DNA of 64,000 nucleotides. It comes from JBDOQU01 sp039839375 (GTDB lineage Bacteria; Pseudomonadota; Alphaproteobacteria; DSM-16000; Inquilinaceae). Shown here one piece after another: positions 29,969-40,075 of this stretch; position 1 is the stretch's first letter; every line of letters begins with the position of its first letter. The stretch spans positions 186,001-250,000 of the forward strand of contig NZ_JBDOQU010000001.1 in the NCBI RefSeq assembly GCF_039839375.1. Direction: 5' to 3'. A model generated the notes under the pieces. It saw nothing but the letters and a program-made list of their open reading frames with translations. It had not been told where the DNA came from and made no database searches. A program made the position numbers and the translations under genes.

Positions 29969-30256
29969 ATGAAGTTCCGACCCTTGCACGACCGCGTCGT
30001 GGTCAAGCCGCTCGATCAGGAGGAGAAGACCGCGGGTGGCATCATCATCCCCGACACGGCGAAGGAGAAGCCGGTCCAGGGTGAGGTGATCGCGGCCGGC
30101 CCGGGCGGACGCGACGACAGCGGCAAGGTCACGCCGCTCGACGTCAAGGCCGGCGACAAGGTCCTCTACGGCAAGTGGTCCGGCACCGAGGTGAAGATCG
30201 ACAACGTCGACTACCTCATCATGCGCGAGAGCGACCTGCTGGGCGTGATGGCCTAA
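29969..30256 (+). CDS. groES: Co-chaperonin GroES
   Basis: 10-kDa lid of the GroEL folding chamber (95 aa, normal length). It begins MKFRPLHDRVVVKPLDQEEKT and carries the mobile loop GGIIIPDTAKEKPVQGEVIAAGPG, then VKAGDKVLYGKWSGTEVK and the C-terminal YLIMRESDLLGVM. It is transcribed with groEL from the CIRCE-controlled promoter. GGAG lies 8 nt before the ATG. Confidence 0.98.
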   Translation: MKFRPLHDRVVVKPLDQEEKTAGGIIIPDTAKEKPVQGEVIAAGPGGRDDSGKVTPLDVKAGDKVLYGKWSGTEVKIDNVDYLIMRESDLLGVMA

Positions 30257-30323
30257 GTCCCGAGGATCGCCCATTCGCGGCGGATCCTGAACGATTTCAA
30301 TCAGTTCAAGTTAGGAAGTGAAC

Positions 30324-31973
<1,650 letters not shown>

Positions 31974-31993
31974 CGAAGTCCGGATCGCTCGAT

Positions 31994-32034
31994 CCAACGG
32001 AAAGGGGCGTCTTCGGGCGCCCCTTTTTCGTTGG
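31994..32034 (+). terminator. Rho-independent terminator after groEL
   Basis: The inner stem AAAGGGGCG/CGCCCCTTT encloses an 8-nt TCTTCGGG loop and is followed by TTC. The outer bases CCAACG/CGTTGG can extend the stem. It begins 21 bp past the groEL stop and ends the groESL operon. Confidence 0.88.
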
Positions 32035-32092
32035 CCTTATGCCGCGCCGGTTCCGATACTTCGGTGGATCGGCAATCACATGGCGGAAACTG

Positions 32093-32908
32093 ATGGAACT
32101 CCCCGATATCGACAAGGTCACCGCGATCATGGAGCAGGTGGCGACCGAGGAGATGCTCCCCCGATTCCGCCGGCTGGGTCCCGACGATATCAGCCAGAAA
32201 ACCGGACCGACCGACCTTGTGACGGTCGTCGACCATGCCTGCGAGCGGCGGCTGACGGCGGCGCTGAGCGATCTGCTTCCTGGCTCGGCCGTGGTCGGCG
32301 AGGAAGCGGCATCGGCGGATTCCGGGGTCATGAACAATCTGTCGGGCGACAGGCCGGTATGGGTCGTCGACCCGCTGGACGGCACTCGGAACTATGCCCG
32401 CGGCATCGACCGGTTCGCCTGCATCGTCGCGCTGGTCCGCGGCGGCGAAACCGTCGCCGGCTGGATCCACGATCCTGTCCGCGGTGTCACCGGCGTGGCG
32501 GAGAAGGGGGAGGGCGCCTTCATCGGCGGCCGCCGTCTCCGGGTGGCGGAATCGGCGCCGCTGGAGGAGATGACGGCGATCGCCACCGTCTGGCAGTTCG
32601 CCAAGTCCCTGCGCGGTTCCGTCGACCGGCTGCGGGCGCGGCTCTCGGCCATCTACAATGAAGGCTGCGCCGGCGTCGAATATCTCCAGCTCGCCGACGG
32701 CAAGGCGCATATCGGCATCGCCACGAAGCTGAAGCCCTGGGACCATGCGGCGGGCGTGCTGCTCCACCGGGAAGCCGGCGGGTTCAGCGGCATGATCGAC
32801 GGCGGCGATTATGGCGCGCGGGTGAGGGAAGGGGTCCTGATCACCGCTCCCGACGCCGATAGCTGGGAGAAGATCCGCCTTCTCTGGACGGGGAAGGAGG
32901 CGGCCTGA
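32093..32908 (+). CDS. Inositol monophosphatase-family phosphatase
   Basis: Mg-dependent phosphatase of the IMPase/FBPase/CysQ superfamily, 271 aa. Motifs are the metal-binding VGEEAA (for GEE), VVDPLDGTRNYARGIDRFA (for DPxDGT) and KPWDHAAGVLLHREAGG (for WDxAAG near the C-terminus). Natural substrate cannot be fixed: inositol phosphate, 3'-phosphoadenosine 5'-phosphate and other small phosphoesters are all possible. ATG 32093 is chosen because it begins the conserved part. An in-frame ATG at 32039 overlaps the terminator behind groEL. It converges with mazG, with an 8-bp gap. Confidence 0.92.
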   Translation: MELPDIDKVTAIMEQVATEEMLPRFRRLGPDDISQKTGPTDLVTVVDHACERRLTAALSDLLPGSAVVGEEAASADSGVMNNLSGDRPVWVVDPLDGTRNYARGIDRFACIVALVRGGETVAGWIHDPVRGVTGVAEKGEGAFIGGRRLRVAESAPLEEMTAIATVWQFAKSLRGSVDRLRARLSAIYNEGCAGVEYLQLADGKAHIGIATKLKPWDHAAGVLLHREAGGFSGMIDGGDYGARVREGVLITAPDADSWEKIRLLWTGKEAA

Positions 32909-32916
32909 GCCGAAGT

Positions 32917-33747
32917 CTATTTGCGCTCTTCGGCCTTCGCCTGCCGCCAGAGAGCCTCCATGTGGTCCAGCGATACGTCGGAGGGTTCCTGGCCTTCCTC
33001 TGAAAGAAGCGCCTCTATCCTCCTGAAACGCCTTTCGAATTTTGCGTTGGCCCGCCTCAACGCGCCTTCGGGATCGACATCGAGATGCCGCGCCAGGTTC
33101 GTCACCGCGAACAGGAGGTCGCCCAACTCATCCTCCCGCCGGTCGGCCTGGCGGGACGCATCCTCTTCCTCCAGCACCGCGCGAAGCTCCGCGATCTCCT
33201 CGTCGATCTTGTCCAGAATCGGCGGCGCCTCGGACCAGTCGAAGCCGACGCGCGCCGCCCGCTTCTGGAGCTTCAGCGCGCGCGTCAGGGCGGGCAGGGC
33301 GAGGATGATTCCGTCCAGCGCGCTGGCCTGCTGTCCAACGGCCTTCCGCCGCCGTTCCTCCGCCTTCTGATCTTCCCATAAGCGGTTCATCTGGCTGGAG
33401 GTTTCGACGTTCATCTCACCGAACACATGAGGGTGTCGCCGGACCATCTTGTCGCTGACGCCTTGCGCGATCGCATCGAAATCGAATGCACCATCCTCTC
33501 TGGCCATCTGGGCGTAGAAGACGACCTGGAACAGCAGGTCGCCCAGTTCGTCCTTCAACTCCGCCATATCCCGCCGCCCGATCGCGTCGGCGACCTCGTA
33601 GGCTTCCTCGATCGTATGGGGTGCGATCGTCTCGAAGCTCTGCTCAAGATCCCACGGACAGCCGCTCTCGGGATCGCGCAGCTTCGCCATGATCTCCAGA
33701 AGCCGGGTTATGCCGTCCGGCGATGCGGCAGGGCGGTCATTCTGCAT
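32917..33747 (-). CDS. mazG: Nucleoside triphosphate pyrophosphohydrolase MazG
   Basis: Hydrolyses NTPs to NMP and pyrophosphate, a house-cleaning enzyme. The 276-aa protein holds two all-alpha MazG domains. The first (about 15-120) has the CPWDLEQSFETIAPHTIEEAYEVADAI motif and DELGDLLFQVVFYAQMA. The second has EEIAELRAVLEEE and EDELGDLLFAVTNLARHL. The metal-binding EExxE and ExxD patterns are kept in both halves. The 58-bp gap between it and the downstream MBL gene is unusually AT-rich (TGTATATTATGGAAAATAAA) for this genome. Confidence 0.95.
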   Translation of the reverse strand: MQNDRPAASPDGITRLLEIMAKLRDPESGCPWDLEQSFETIAPHTIEEAYEVADAIGRRDMAELKDELGDLLFQVVFYAQMAREDGAFDFDAIAQGVSDKMVRRHPHVFGEMNVETSSQMNRLWEDQKAEERRRKAVGQQASALDGIILALPALTRALKLQKRAARVGFDWSEAPPILDKIDEEIAELRAVLEEEDASRQADRREDELGDLLFAVTNLARHLDVDPEGALRRANAKFERRFRRIEALLSEEGQEPSDVSLDHMEALWRQAKAEERK

Positions 33748-33805
33748 CGTCTGCCTCTATGTCCGATTGTCGGATAATGTATATTATGGAAAATAAATTA
33801 AGCTC

Positions 33806-34579
33806 TTAGTCCGGAATCTCGATCACCAGCCCGTCATGGGCCGGCGTCACGCCCCGCGGCAGTCGGCGGGAAAGCTGGTCATAGTCCAGCGTGTGGTTCA
33901 TGTGCGTCAGATAGGCTTCCCTCGGCCGCACGCGCTCGATCCAGGACAGCGTCAGGTCAATATGGGCGTGCGAGGCGTGCGGCTTCTCGCGCACAGCGTC
34001 GACGATCCAGACATCGACGCCGTCCAGCACGGCGAAGGCCGTCTCGTCGAGACGCACCACGTCGGTCGAATAGGCAAAACTGCCGCAGCGAAGCCCAAGA
34101 CTCGGCCCGTAGCCATGATCCTGCGTGAACGGCGTGATTTCCAGATCGCCGACCGTGATCGGCCCCTCGACCGGTCGCGGCTCCAGATATGGCCGGTAGA
34201 GCCCGCGATCCATCGTCACCGTGGTGAAGGCGTAGCCGAACCGCGCCTCCAGCGCGCCCAACGTTGCCCTGTCGCCATAGGCCGGGATCGGGCCGCCGCC
34301 GCCGAACAGCAACGGCCGGAGGTCGTCCAGCCCGTGGGTATGGTCGGCATGGTCGTGGGTGTAGATGATCGCGTCCAGCTTCCGCACCGACGCGTCCAGA
34401 AGCTGGCATCTGAGATCCGGGCCTGTGTCGACCAGGACGCTGGTCGTTTCCGATTCCAGGAGGATCGACGGCCGCCGCCGGCGGTTCCGTGGATTGGCGG
34501 GATCACAATCGCCCCAATTACCGCCGACCAGCGGCACGCCGGCCGATCCGCCGCAGCCAAGGACGGTCACCCGGATCAT
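33806..34579 (-). CDS. MBL-fold metallohydrolase, PhnP-like
   Basis: 257-aa metallo-beta-lactamase-fold hydrolase, closest in pattern to PhnP-type cyclic phosphodiesterases. The metal motif THDHADHTHGLDDL (HxHxDH) is near residue 70. The start VTVLGCGGSAGVPLVGGNWGDCDPANPRN has cysteines that in PhnP help bind an extra zinc. Further ligand regions are FTQDHGYG and the HMNHTLDYD segment near the C-terminus. It overlaps tatD by 4 nt and forms the end of a metG-tatD-MBL unit that is widely conserved in alphaproteobacteria. The true substrate is unknown. Confidence 0.9.
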   Translation of the reverse strand: MIRVTVLGCGGSAGVPLVGGNWGDCDPANPRNRRRRPSILLESETTSVLVDTGPDLRCQLLDASVRKLDAIIYTHDHADHTHGLDDLRPLLFGGGGPIPAYGDRATLGALEARFGYAFTTVTMDRGLYRPYLEPRPVEGPITVGDLEITPFTQDHGYGPSLGLRCGSFAYSTDVVRLDETAFAVLDGVDVWIVDAVREKPHASHAHIDLTLSWIERVRPREAYLTHMNHTLDYDQLSRRLPRGVTPAHDGLVIEIPD

Positions 34580-35370
34580 GCGGACGCCGGCACTTTCTTG
34601 AACAGATTCAGGAAGTTTTCCGTCGTTGCTGTCCTGATTTCCTCAAAGCTGACGCCCTTCACCTCCGCCAGCCGCTCGGCGGTATGGGCGACATATGCCG
34701 GCTCGTTGCGCTTGCCCCGCCTGGGCACCGGCGCCAGATAGGGCGCGTCGGTCTCCACCAGCAGCCGGTCCATCGGCACGTCGCGCACGATCTCCCTGAT
34801 ATCCTCCGACCGGTTGAAGGTCAGGATGCCGGACAGCGAGATATAGAACCCGAATTCCAGCGCCTTTTCAGCCAGTTCACGCCCCGTGCTGAAGCAATGG
34901 ATGACGCCGGTCAGAGGCTTCTCGCCGCCCTGCCCGGCCCCCTCCTCCGCCAGGATGCGGATCGTGTCCTCATCGGCCGACCGCGTATGGACGATGACCG
35001 GCAGCCCGGTCTCCCACGCCGCTCGGATATGCCGGCGGAAGCTCTCCTGCTGCGCCGGGCGCGGGCCGTAATCATAGTGATAGTCCAGCCCGGTCTCCCC
35101 GATGCCGACCAGCTTCCGGTGATCGTTCAGCGCCACCAGCGTTTCGACCGGAACGTCGCCCTCCTTCCCCGCCTCATGCGGATGGATGCCGGCGGCGCAG
35201 AAGACGCTGTCATAGCGTTCCGCGATCGCCAGCGACTTCTCCAGCCGCGACAGGGCGGTGCAGATCGTGACCATGCGCGTCACGCCCGCCGCCTCCGCCC
35301 GGGCGACGATATCGTCCAGATCGGATTCGAAATCCGGGAAATCCAGATGGCAATGGCTGTCGACCAGCAT
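34576..35370 (-). CDS. tatD: TatD-family metal-dependent DNase
   Basis: 264-aa TIM-barrel hydrolase of the TatD/YcfH family, a 3'-5' DNase with quality-control roles. Conserved metal-binding motifs are VDSHCHLDFPDFE at the N-terminus, the GETGLDYHYDY motif around residue 95, VIVHTRSADEDT, GVIHCFSTGRELAEKAL and LLVETDAPYLAPVPRRGKRNEP. Its ATG overlaps the metG stop by one base, so both come from one message. Position next to metG suggests the ycfH-type paralogue. Confidence 0.94.
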   Translation of the reverse strand: MLVDSHCHLDFPDFESDLDDIVARAEAAGVTRMVTICTALSRLEKSLAIAERYDSVFCAAGIHPHEAGKEGDVPVETLVALNDHRKLVGIGETGLDYHYDYGPRPAQQESFRRHIRAAWETGLPVIVHTRSADEDTIRILAEEGAGQGGEKPLTGVIHCFSTGRELAEKALEFGFYISLSGILTFNRSEDIREIVRDVPMDRLLVETDAPYLAPVPRRGKRNEPAYVAHTAERLAEVKGVSFEEIRTATTENFLNLFKKVPASA

Positions 35371-36941
35371 CAGGAAGCGGCCTCGTTCTCCGATTCCACG
35401 AAGCGCGGAAAGACGCCCTGGGGCGCCGGCAGAGCCGTTCCGGAAACCAGCGGGTGGTCAAGGTCGGCGAAGCTCCGCCGGTCTTCCGAAACGGAGAGCT
35501 GATCCAGCATCTTCGCCATCGCCTCCGGCATCACCGGCTGGGCCAGGATCGCCAACTTGCGCACCGTGTCCGCCAGCACGTAGAGGACGGTCGCCATGCG
35601 TTCCGGATCGGTCTTGCGCAGCGCCCAGGGCGCCTGCTCGTCGACATAGCGGTTGGCGTCGCCGATCACGGCCCAGATCGCCTCCAGCGCCCGATGGAAG
35701 GCCAGCGCATCCATGTGGCGGCGGACGACGGGCAGCAACCCGTCCGCCGCCGCGCGCAGCTTCTCGTCCTCGGAGGTGAGCGGCCCCTTGGCGGGAACCT
35801 CGCCGCCGCAATTCTTGGCGATCATCGACAGGACACGCTGGCACAGGTTGCCGAAATCGTTCGCCAGGTCGCCATTGATCCGGCCGACGATCGCCTCATG
35901 GCTGAAATAGCCGTCGCTGCCGAAAGGCACCTCCCGCAGGAAGAAATAGCGGATCGCGTCCAGCCCGTAGAGCGCCTTGAGGTCGTGCGGGGAGATGACG
36001 TTGCCCAGCGATTTGGACATCTTCTCGCCCCGGTTCAGCAGATGGCCGTGGGCGAACACCCGCCGGGGCGGCTCAAGGCCCGCCGACATCAGGAAGGCCG
36101 GCCAATAGACCGCGTGGAAGCGCAATATGTCCTTGCCGACGACATGGATGTCGGCCGGCCAGAACCGCTTGTAGAGGTCGGCGGAGGTGTCGGGATAGCC
36201 CAGCGCGGTGATGTAGTTGGTCAGCGCGTCCAGCCAGACATACATCACATGCTTCTCGTCGCCCGGCACCGGCACGCCCCAATCGAAGGTCGTGCGGCTG
36301 ATCGACAGATCATGGAGCCCCTGGCGGACGAAGCTCAGCACCTCGTTGCGGCGGGAGTCCGGCTGGATGAAATCCGGATTCTCGTCATAGAATTTCAGCA
36401 GCCGGTCGCCCCAGGCCGACAGGCGGAAGAAATAGCTGGATTCCTCCACCCATTCGACCTCAGCGCCCGACGGTGCGATCTTCCGGCCGTCCTCGGTCGC
36501 GGTCAGTTCGCTCTGATCGTAGAACGCCTCGTCGCGGACGGAATACCAGCCGCTATAGGATCCCAGATAGATGTCGCCGTTCTTCTCGATCGCCTTCCAG
36601 ATCGCTTGAGAGGCCTCGATATGGCGGGGTTCCGTGGTGCGGATGAAATCGTCGTTCGACGCGTTGATTGCGTCGGCCAAGGTGCGGAAGGTCTGGCTGA
36701 CCTCGTCGGTGAAGCTCTGCGGGTCGGTGCCGGCCGCCTGGGCGGATTTCTGCACCTTCTGCCCGTGCTCGTCCGTGCCGGTCAGGAAGCGGACGTCATA
36801 GCCGTCCAGCCGTTTGAAGCGGGCGATCACGTCGCATGCCATCGTCGTATAGGCGTGCCCGATATGGGGCGCCGCGTTCACGTAATAGATCGGCGTGGTG
36901 ACGTAGAATGCCTTCTTCGAGGCGTTGGACGGCGCCGCCAT
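35370..36941 (-). CDS. metG: Methionine-tRNA ligase
   Basis: Charges tRNA-Met in translation. The 523-aa protein has the class I HIGH motif in YYVNAAPHIGHAYTT, EHGQKV, the KMSKS motif in GEKMSKSLGNVI and the anticodon-binding helical domain with PWALRKTDPERM. It lacks the C-terminal EMAP/tRNA-binding domain of the longer form, as usual in alphaproteobacteria. The zinc-binding region is of the reduced type. AGGAGAG lies before ATG 36941. In-frame starts further out would only add sequence overlapping holB. Confidence 0.97.
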   Translation of the reverse strand: MAAPSNASKKAFYVTTPIYYVNAAPHIGHAYTTMACDVIARFKRLDGYDVRFLTGTDEHGQKVQKSAQAAGTDPQSFTDEVSQTFRTLADAINASNDDFIRTTEPRHIEASQAIWKAIEKNGDIYLGSYSGWYSVRDEAFYDQSELTATEDGRKIAPSGAEVEWVEESSYFFRLSAWGDRLLKFYDENPDFIQPDSRRNEVLSFVRQGLHDLSISRTTFDWGVPVPGDEKHVMYVWLDALTNYITALGYPDTSADLYKRFWPADIHVVGKDILRFHAVYWPAFLMSAGLEPPRRVFAHGHLLNRGEKMSKSLGNVISPHDLKALYGLDAIRYFFLREVPFGSDGYFSHEAIVGRINGDLANDFGNLCQRVLSMIAKNCGGEVPAKGPLTSEDEKLRAAADGLLPVVRRHMDALAFHRALEAIWAVIGDANRYVDEQAPWALRKTDPERMATVLYVLADTVRKLAILAQPVMPEAMAKMLDQLSVSEDRRSFADLDHPLVSGTALPAPQGVFPRFVESENEAAS

Positions 36942-36990
36942 CGCGGTCTCTCCTGGCTTTAACGGATATCTTCGCGGGAGGCCGTCGGCT

Positions 36991-38106
36991 TCACGCCCGC
37001 GCCGCCGCCTCGAACGACAGGAAAATCTGGAGGACGACCTGCTTGCGATCGAGGTTGGCGCTGTCGGCCTTGGCGACAAGGTGACGGGTCTTTTCCCATA
37101 CCTCCAGCCAGCGATCAAGGCCACGCTCGGCCCGGGCCAGCCGCAGCATCAGGTCGCGGTCGCCATCCGTCGCCCCCGCCGCCGGCTCCCCGGTCGCAAG
37201 TTGGCGGACCAGCCGCGACAGCCACCATTGGATAAGGTCCGTCAGCGTCCGATAGCTGCGCTCCGCCGCCGGCGACGCCACCTGGTCGCCCAGCTTCTGG
37301 ATCTCCCGCGGGTCCAGCTTCGGCAGGTCGGCCAGAAGGCCAGAAAGCCGCCGATAGAGATCGAGCCCGCCTTCCTCCGCCAGGGCCAGCGCGTTGCCCA
37401 AACTGCCGCCGGCGAGCGCGGTCAGCGTACGGCGATCCTCCGCTCCCATGTCGGGGAATCGCCCTGCCAGATACCCGTCCACCTCGCCATCGGCCAGCGG
37501 CGACAGGGTCAGCCGCCGGCATCGCGACCGGATCGTCGGCAGGAGACCGCCCGGATTGTTGCTGACCAGCAGGATCAGCGCCCGTGCCGGCGGTTCCTCC
37601 AGCAGCTTCAGGATGGCGTTGGCGGCGCTGCGGTTCATCCGCTCCGCTTCGTCGATCACCACGACGCGCCAGCCGCCCTCGGCCGAGGTGAGTTGAAGGA
37701 AGGGCGCGATCTTCCGCACCTCGTCGACCGGCAAATCGCCCACGCGGCGGCGACGGTCTGCCTCGTCTTTCTCCATCTCGCTCTTGTGCCAGGGCCGCTC
37801 CACCGTCAGCAGGTCCAGATGGCCGCCGGCGCGAACGCGCTGGAAGGTCGGGTGGCCGGGATCGAGGTAAAGGTCCGTCGGCTGGTCCCCGAACAGGCCG
37901 CCGCCGCCATCGCCATCCTGTCGCGACAGCAGGAAGCGCGCGAATCGGAAGGCCAGCGTCGCCTTGCCGATGCCCGCCGGTCCGCCGATCAGCCAGGCAT
38001 GGGGCAGCCGGCCGGAGAGCAGCGCCTCCAGCATCGTCCGTTCCGCCTCGGCATGGCCGATAAGGTCGGGATTGGCTCGGGGCGGCGGCGTCGGAATTTC
38101 CGTCAT
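36991..38106 (-). CDS. holB: DNA polymerase III subunit delta' (clamp loader)
   Basis: AAA+ clamp-loader subunit of 371 aa acting in loading the beta clamp at replication forks. The N-terminal region LIGHAEAERTMLEALLSGRLPHAWLIGG leads to the P-loop GPAGIGKAT. The Walker B-like motif is VVIDEAERMNRSAANAILKLLEEPP, and the sensor region contains RALILLVSNNPGGLLPTIRSRC. Its ATG overlaps the tmk stop by 4 nt, the frequent tmk-holB pairing. The zinc-finger cysteines of some family members are not evident. Confidence 0.94.
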   Translation of the reverse strand: MTEIPTPPPRANPDLIGHAEAERTMLEALLSGRLPHAWLIGGPAGIGKATLAFRFARFLLSRQDGDGGGGLFGDQPTDLYLDPGHPTFQRVRAGGHLDLLTVERPWHKSEMEKDEADRRRRVGDLPVDEVRKIAPFLQLTSAEGGWRVVVIDEAERMNRSAANAILKLLEEPPARALILLVSNNPGGLLPTIRSRCRRLTLSPLADGEVDGYLAGRFPDMGAEDRRTLTALAGGSLGNALALAEEGGLDLYRRLSGLLADLPKLDPREIQKLGDQVASPAAERSYRTLTDLIQWWLSRLVRQLATGEPAAGATDGDRDLMLRLARAERGLDRWLEVWEKTRHLVAKADSANLDRKQVVLQIFLSFEAAARA

Positions 38107-38738
38107 GGCGACAGGCGCTCCCGCACGGAATCCCAGATCCTGGCCGCGACCTCCTCCCGCGGGGCGGTGGAATCGATCACGACGCACCGTTCCGGCTCTT
38201 CCCGCGCGATGGTCAGGAAGCCCTCCCGCAGCCTTTCATGGAAGGCGCGGTCCATGCGCTCATAGCGGGTCTCGTCCCCTGTGCGTCCGCCGGCCCGGCG
38301 CAGCCCCTCCTCCACCGGAAGGTCCAGGATCAGCGTCAGGTCCGGCTTGAAGCCCTCGACCGCCAGCCTGTGCAATTCCTCGATCGTCACGCGGGGGACG
38401 CCATGGCCGAAGCCCTGATAGGCGACCGTGCTGTCGGAGAAGCGGTCGCAGACGACCCAGCTTCCCTCCTCCAGCGCCGGCCGGACGATTGCCCGGAGAT
38501 GGTCCCGCCGCGCCGCCAGATGCAGCAGCGTTTCCGTCATCGAATCCCAGCGGGCGGGCGACCCTTCGACCAGCAGCCGGCGGATTTCCTCCGCCCCCGG
38601 CGCGCCGCCCGGCTCCCGCGTCCTGACGATCTTCCGTCCGACGGCGGTCAGCCTGTCGGCCAGGAGGCCGATCTGGGTGCTCTTTCCGGCGCCCTCTCCG
38701 CCTTCCAGCGTGATGAAGGCGCCCCTCTCCTCCGGCAT
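38103..38738 (-). CDS. tmk: Thymidylate kinase
   Basis: Phosphorylates dTMP to dTDP for DNA synthesis. The 211-aa protein has the P-loop LEGGEGAGKST at residues 11-21. The DR[YF]-type motif appears as VVCDRFSDSTVAYQGFGHG, and LTLILDLPVEEGLRRAGGR leads into the lid region. The Arg in the P-loop neighbourhood and the TREPGG motif are typical of bacterial enzymes. It overlaps holB by 4 nt and follows dacC by 8 bp. Confidence 0.96.
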   Translation of the reverse strand: MPEERGAFITLEGGEGAGKSTQIGLLADRLTAVGRKIVRTREPGGAPGAEEIRRLLVEGSPARWDSMTETLLHLAARRDHLRAIVRPALEEGSWVVCDRFSDSTVAYQGFGHGVPRVTIEELHRLAVEGFKPDLTLILDLPVEEGLRRAGGRTGDETRYERMDRAFHERLREGFLTIAREEPERCVVIDSTAPREEVAARIWDSVRERLSP

Positions 38739-38746
38739 ATCCGTGG

Positions 38747-39958
38747 CTACTGCGCGATGGCGGCTTCGGAATCGGCTTCGGCTTCCCCCGAATCCTCGCC
38801 GGCGAACTGCCCCAGCACGATCGATTTGGCGCCGGTCCAGACACGGCCGAAGAAGCCCTGCCGCTCGACAGGCTCGCCGGCCAGAAGCGGGATCTCCCGC
38901 ACGGTCTCCTCGCCGACGGCGATCTCCAGCGTGCCGATCGGCTGTCCTTCCTGGATCGGCGCGGCGATCGGCTCCTCGACCCGCGCCGTGACGCGAAGTT
39001 CCTCGCGGCTGGCGTGGCGGAGCGTGACCGCCACGTCATGCGCCGACACCATCGGCACCGTCGCCGGCGTGCCCATCCAGGTTTGCGCGGTTTCGATCGT
39101 CTCATCGGCCGCGAACAGCTCGAACGTGTCGAACTCCCGGAAGGCCCAATCCATCAGCCGGGCGGATTCCTCCACCCTGTCCGACATGGTGGGCAGGCCG
39201 TTCACCACCAGGATCAGCCGCCGCCCGTCGCGGACGGCCGAGGCGGTGAGGCCATATCCCGCGGCCTCCGTATGGCCGGTCTTCAACCCGTCCGCGCCCA
39301 GATCGCGATAGAGCAGCGGATTGCGGTTGCCCTGCCGGATGTCGTTGTAGGTGAACTCCAGCTCCGCGAAATAATGATAGTAGTCCGGGAAATCGGTGAT
39401 CAGGTGCTGCGCCAGCAGCGCCAGGTCCCGCGCCGTGGAATAATGGTCCGGATGCGGCCAGCCGGTGGCGTTGACGAAGTTGGAGTTTAGGAGTCCCAAC
39501 TCATGGGCCTTTTCCGTCATCCGGCGGGCGAACTCCTCCTCGCTGCCCGCCAGCCCCTCTGCCACCACGACCGACGCGTCGTTGCCGGACTGGACGACGA
39601 TGCCGCGGATCAGATCCTCCACCCGGACCTGGGTCCCGACCTCCACGAACATCTTCGACCCGCCCATCCGCCAGGCCTTCTCGCTGACGGGCAGCGTGTC
39701 GTCCAGCGAGATGCGCCCATCGTCCAGCGCCTCGAACAGCATGTAGATCGTCATGATCTTGCTCATCGAGGAGGTCGGCATGCGCTGGTCGGCGTTCTTC
39801 TCCAGCAGGACCGTGCCGGTGGTCATGTCGACGATGATCGCCTCCTCGGCCAGCGTGTCGATCGCCGGTTGCTGCGCCATGGCCTGCCGGGGCAAGGGCA
39901 GGAGCGCCAGCGCGATCAGGAGGACGAGGGCTTTAAGGGTCGAGACGTGCGGTTTCAT
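38747..39958 (-). CDS. dacC: D-alanyl-D-alanine carboxypeptidase (PBP5/6 type)
   Basis: Trims the terminal D-alanine from peptidoglycan pentapeptides in the periplasm. The 403-aa precursor has a signal peptide (residues 1-28, ALVLLIALALLPLPRQAMA). The catalytic SxxK is at Ser64-Lys67 (PTSSMSKIMT), the SGND motif lies near residue 123, and the KTGHTEAAGYG box around residue 220 is clear. A PBP5-type C-terminal beta domain follows. The end is a long Glu/Ala-rich tail rather than a clear amphipathic anchor helix. Exact paralogue naming (dacA, dacC or dacF) is not certain. It belongs to a cell-wall cluster with rlpA and mltB. Confidence 0.94.
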   Translation of the reverse strand: MKPHVSTLKALVLLIALALLPLPRQAMAQQPAIDTLAEEAIIVDMTTGTVLLEKNADQRMPTSSMSKIMTIYMLFEALDDGRISLDDTLPVSEKAWRMGGSKMFVEVGTQVRVEDLIRGIVVQSGNDASVVVAEGLAGSEEEFARRMTEKAHELGLLNSNFVNATGWPHPDHYSTARDLALLAQHLITDFPDYYHYFAELEFTYNDIRQGNRNPLLYRDLGADGLKTGHTEAAGYGLTASAVRDGRRLILVVNGLPTMSDRVEESARLMDWAFREFDTFELFAADETIETAQTWMGTPATVPMVSAHDVAVTLRHASREELRVTARVEEPIAAPIQEGQPIGTLEIAVGEETVREIPLLAGEPVERQGFFGRVWTGAKSIVLGQFAGEDSGEAEADSEAAIAQ

Positions 39959-40075
39959 GACGTGAAGTCATCCCGGAAAACAGAAAAGAAACGGTTACGG
40001 GTCGTCGGAACCAAACTGAACGAATTCGATGACGGAAATGGGGCGCGCCGACTTTGAAAACCCTCAATCACCCCA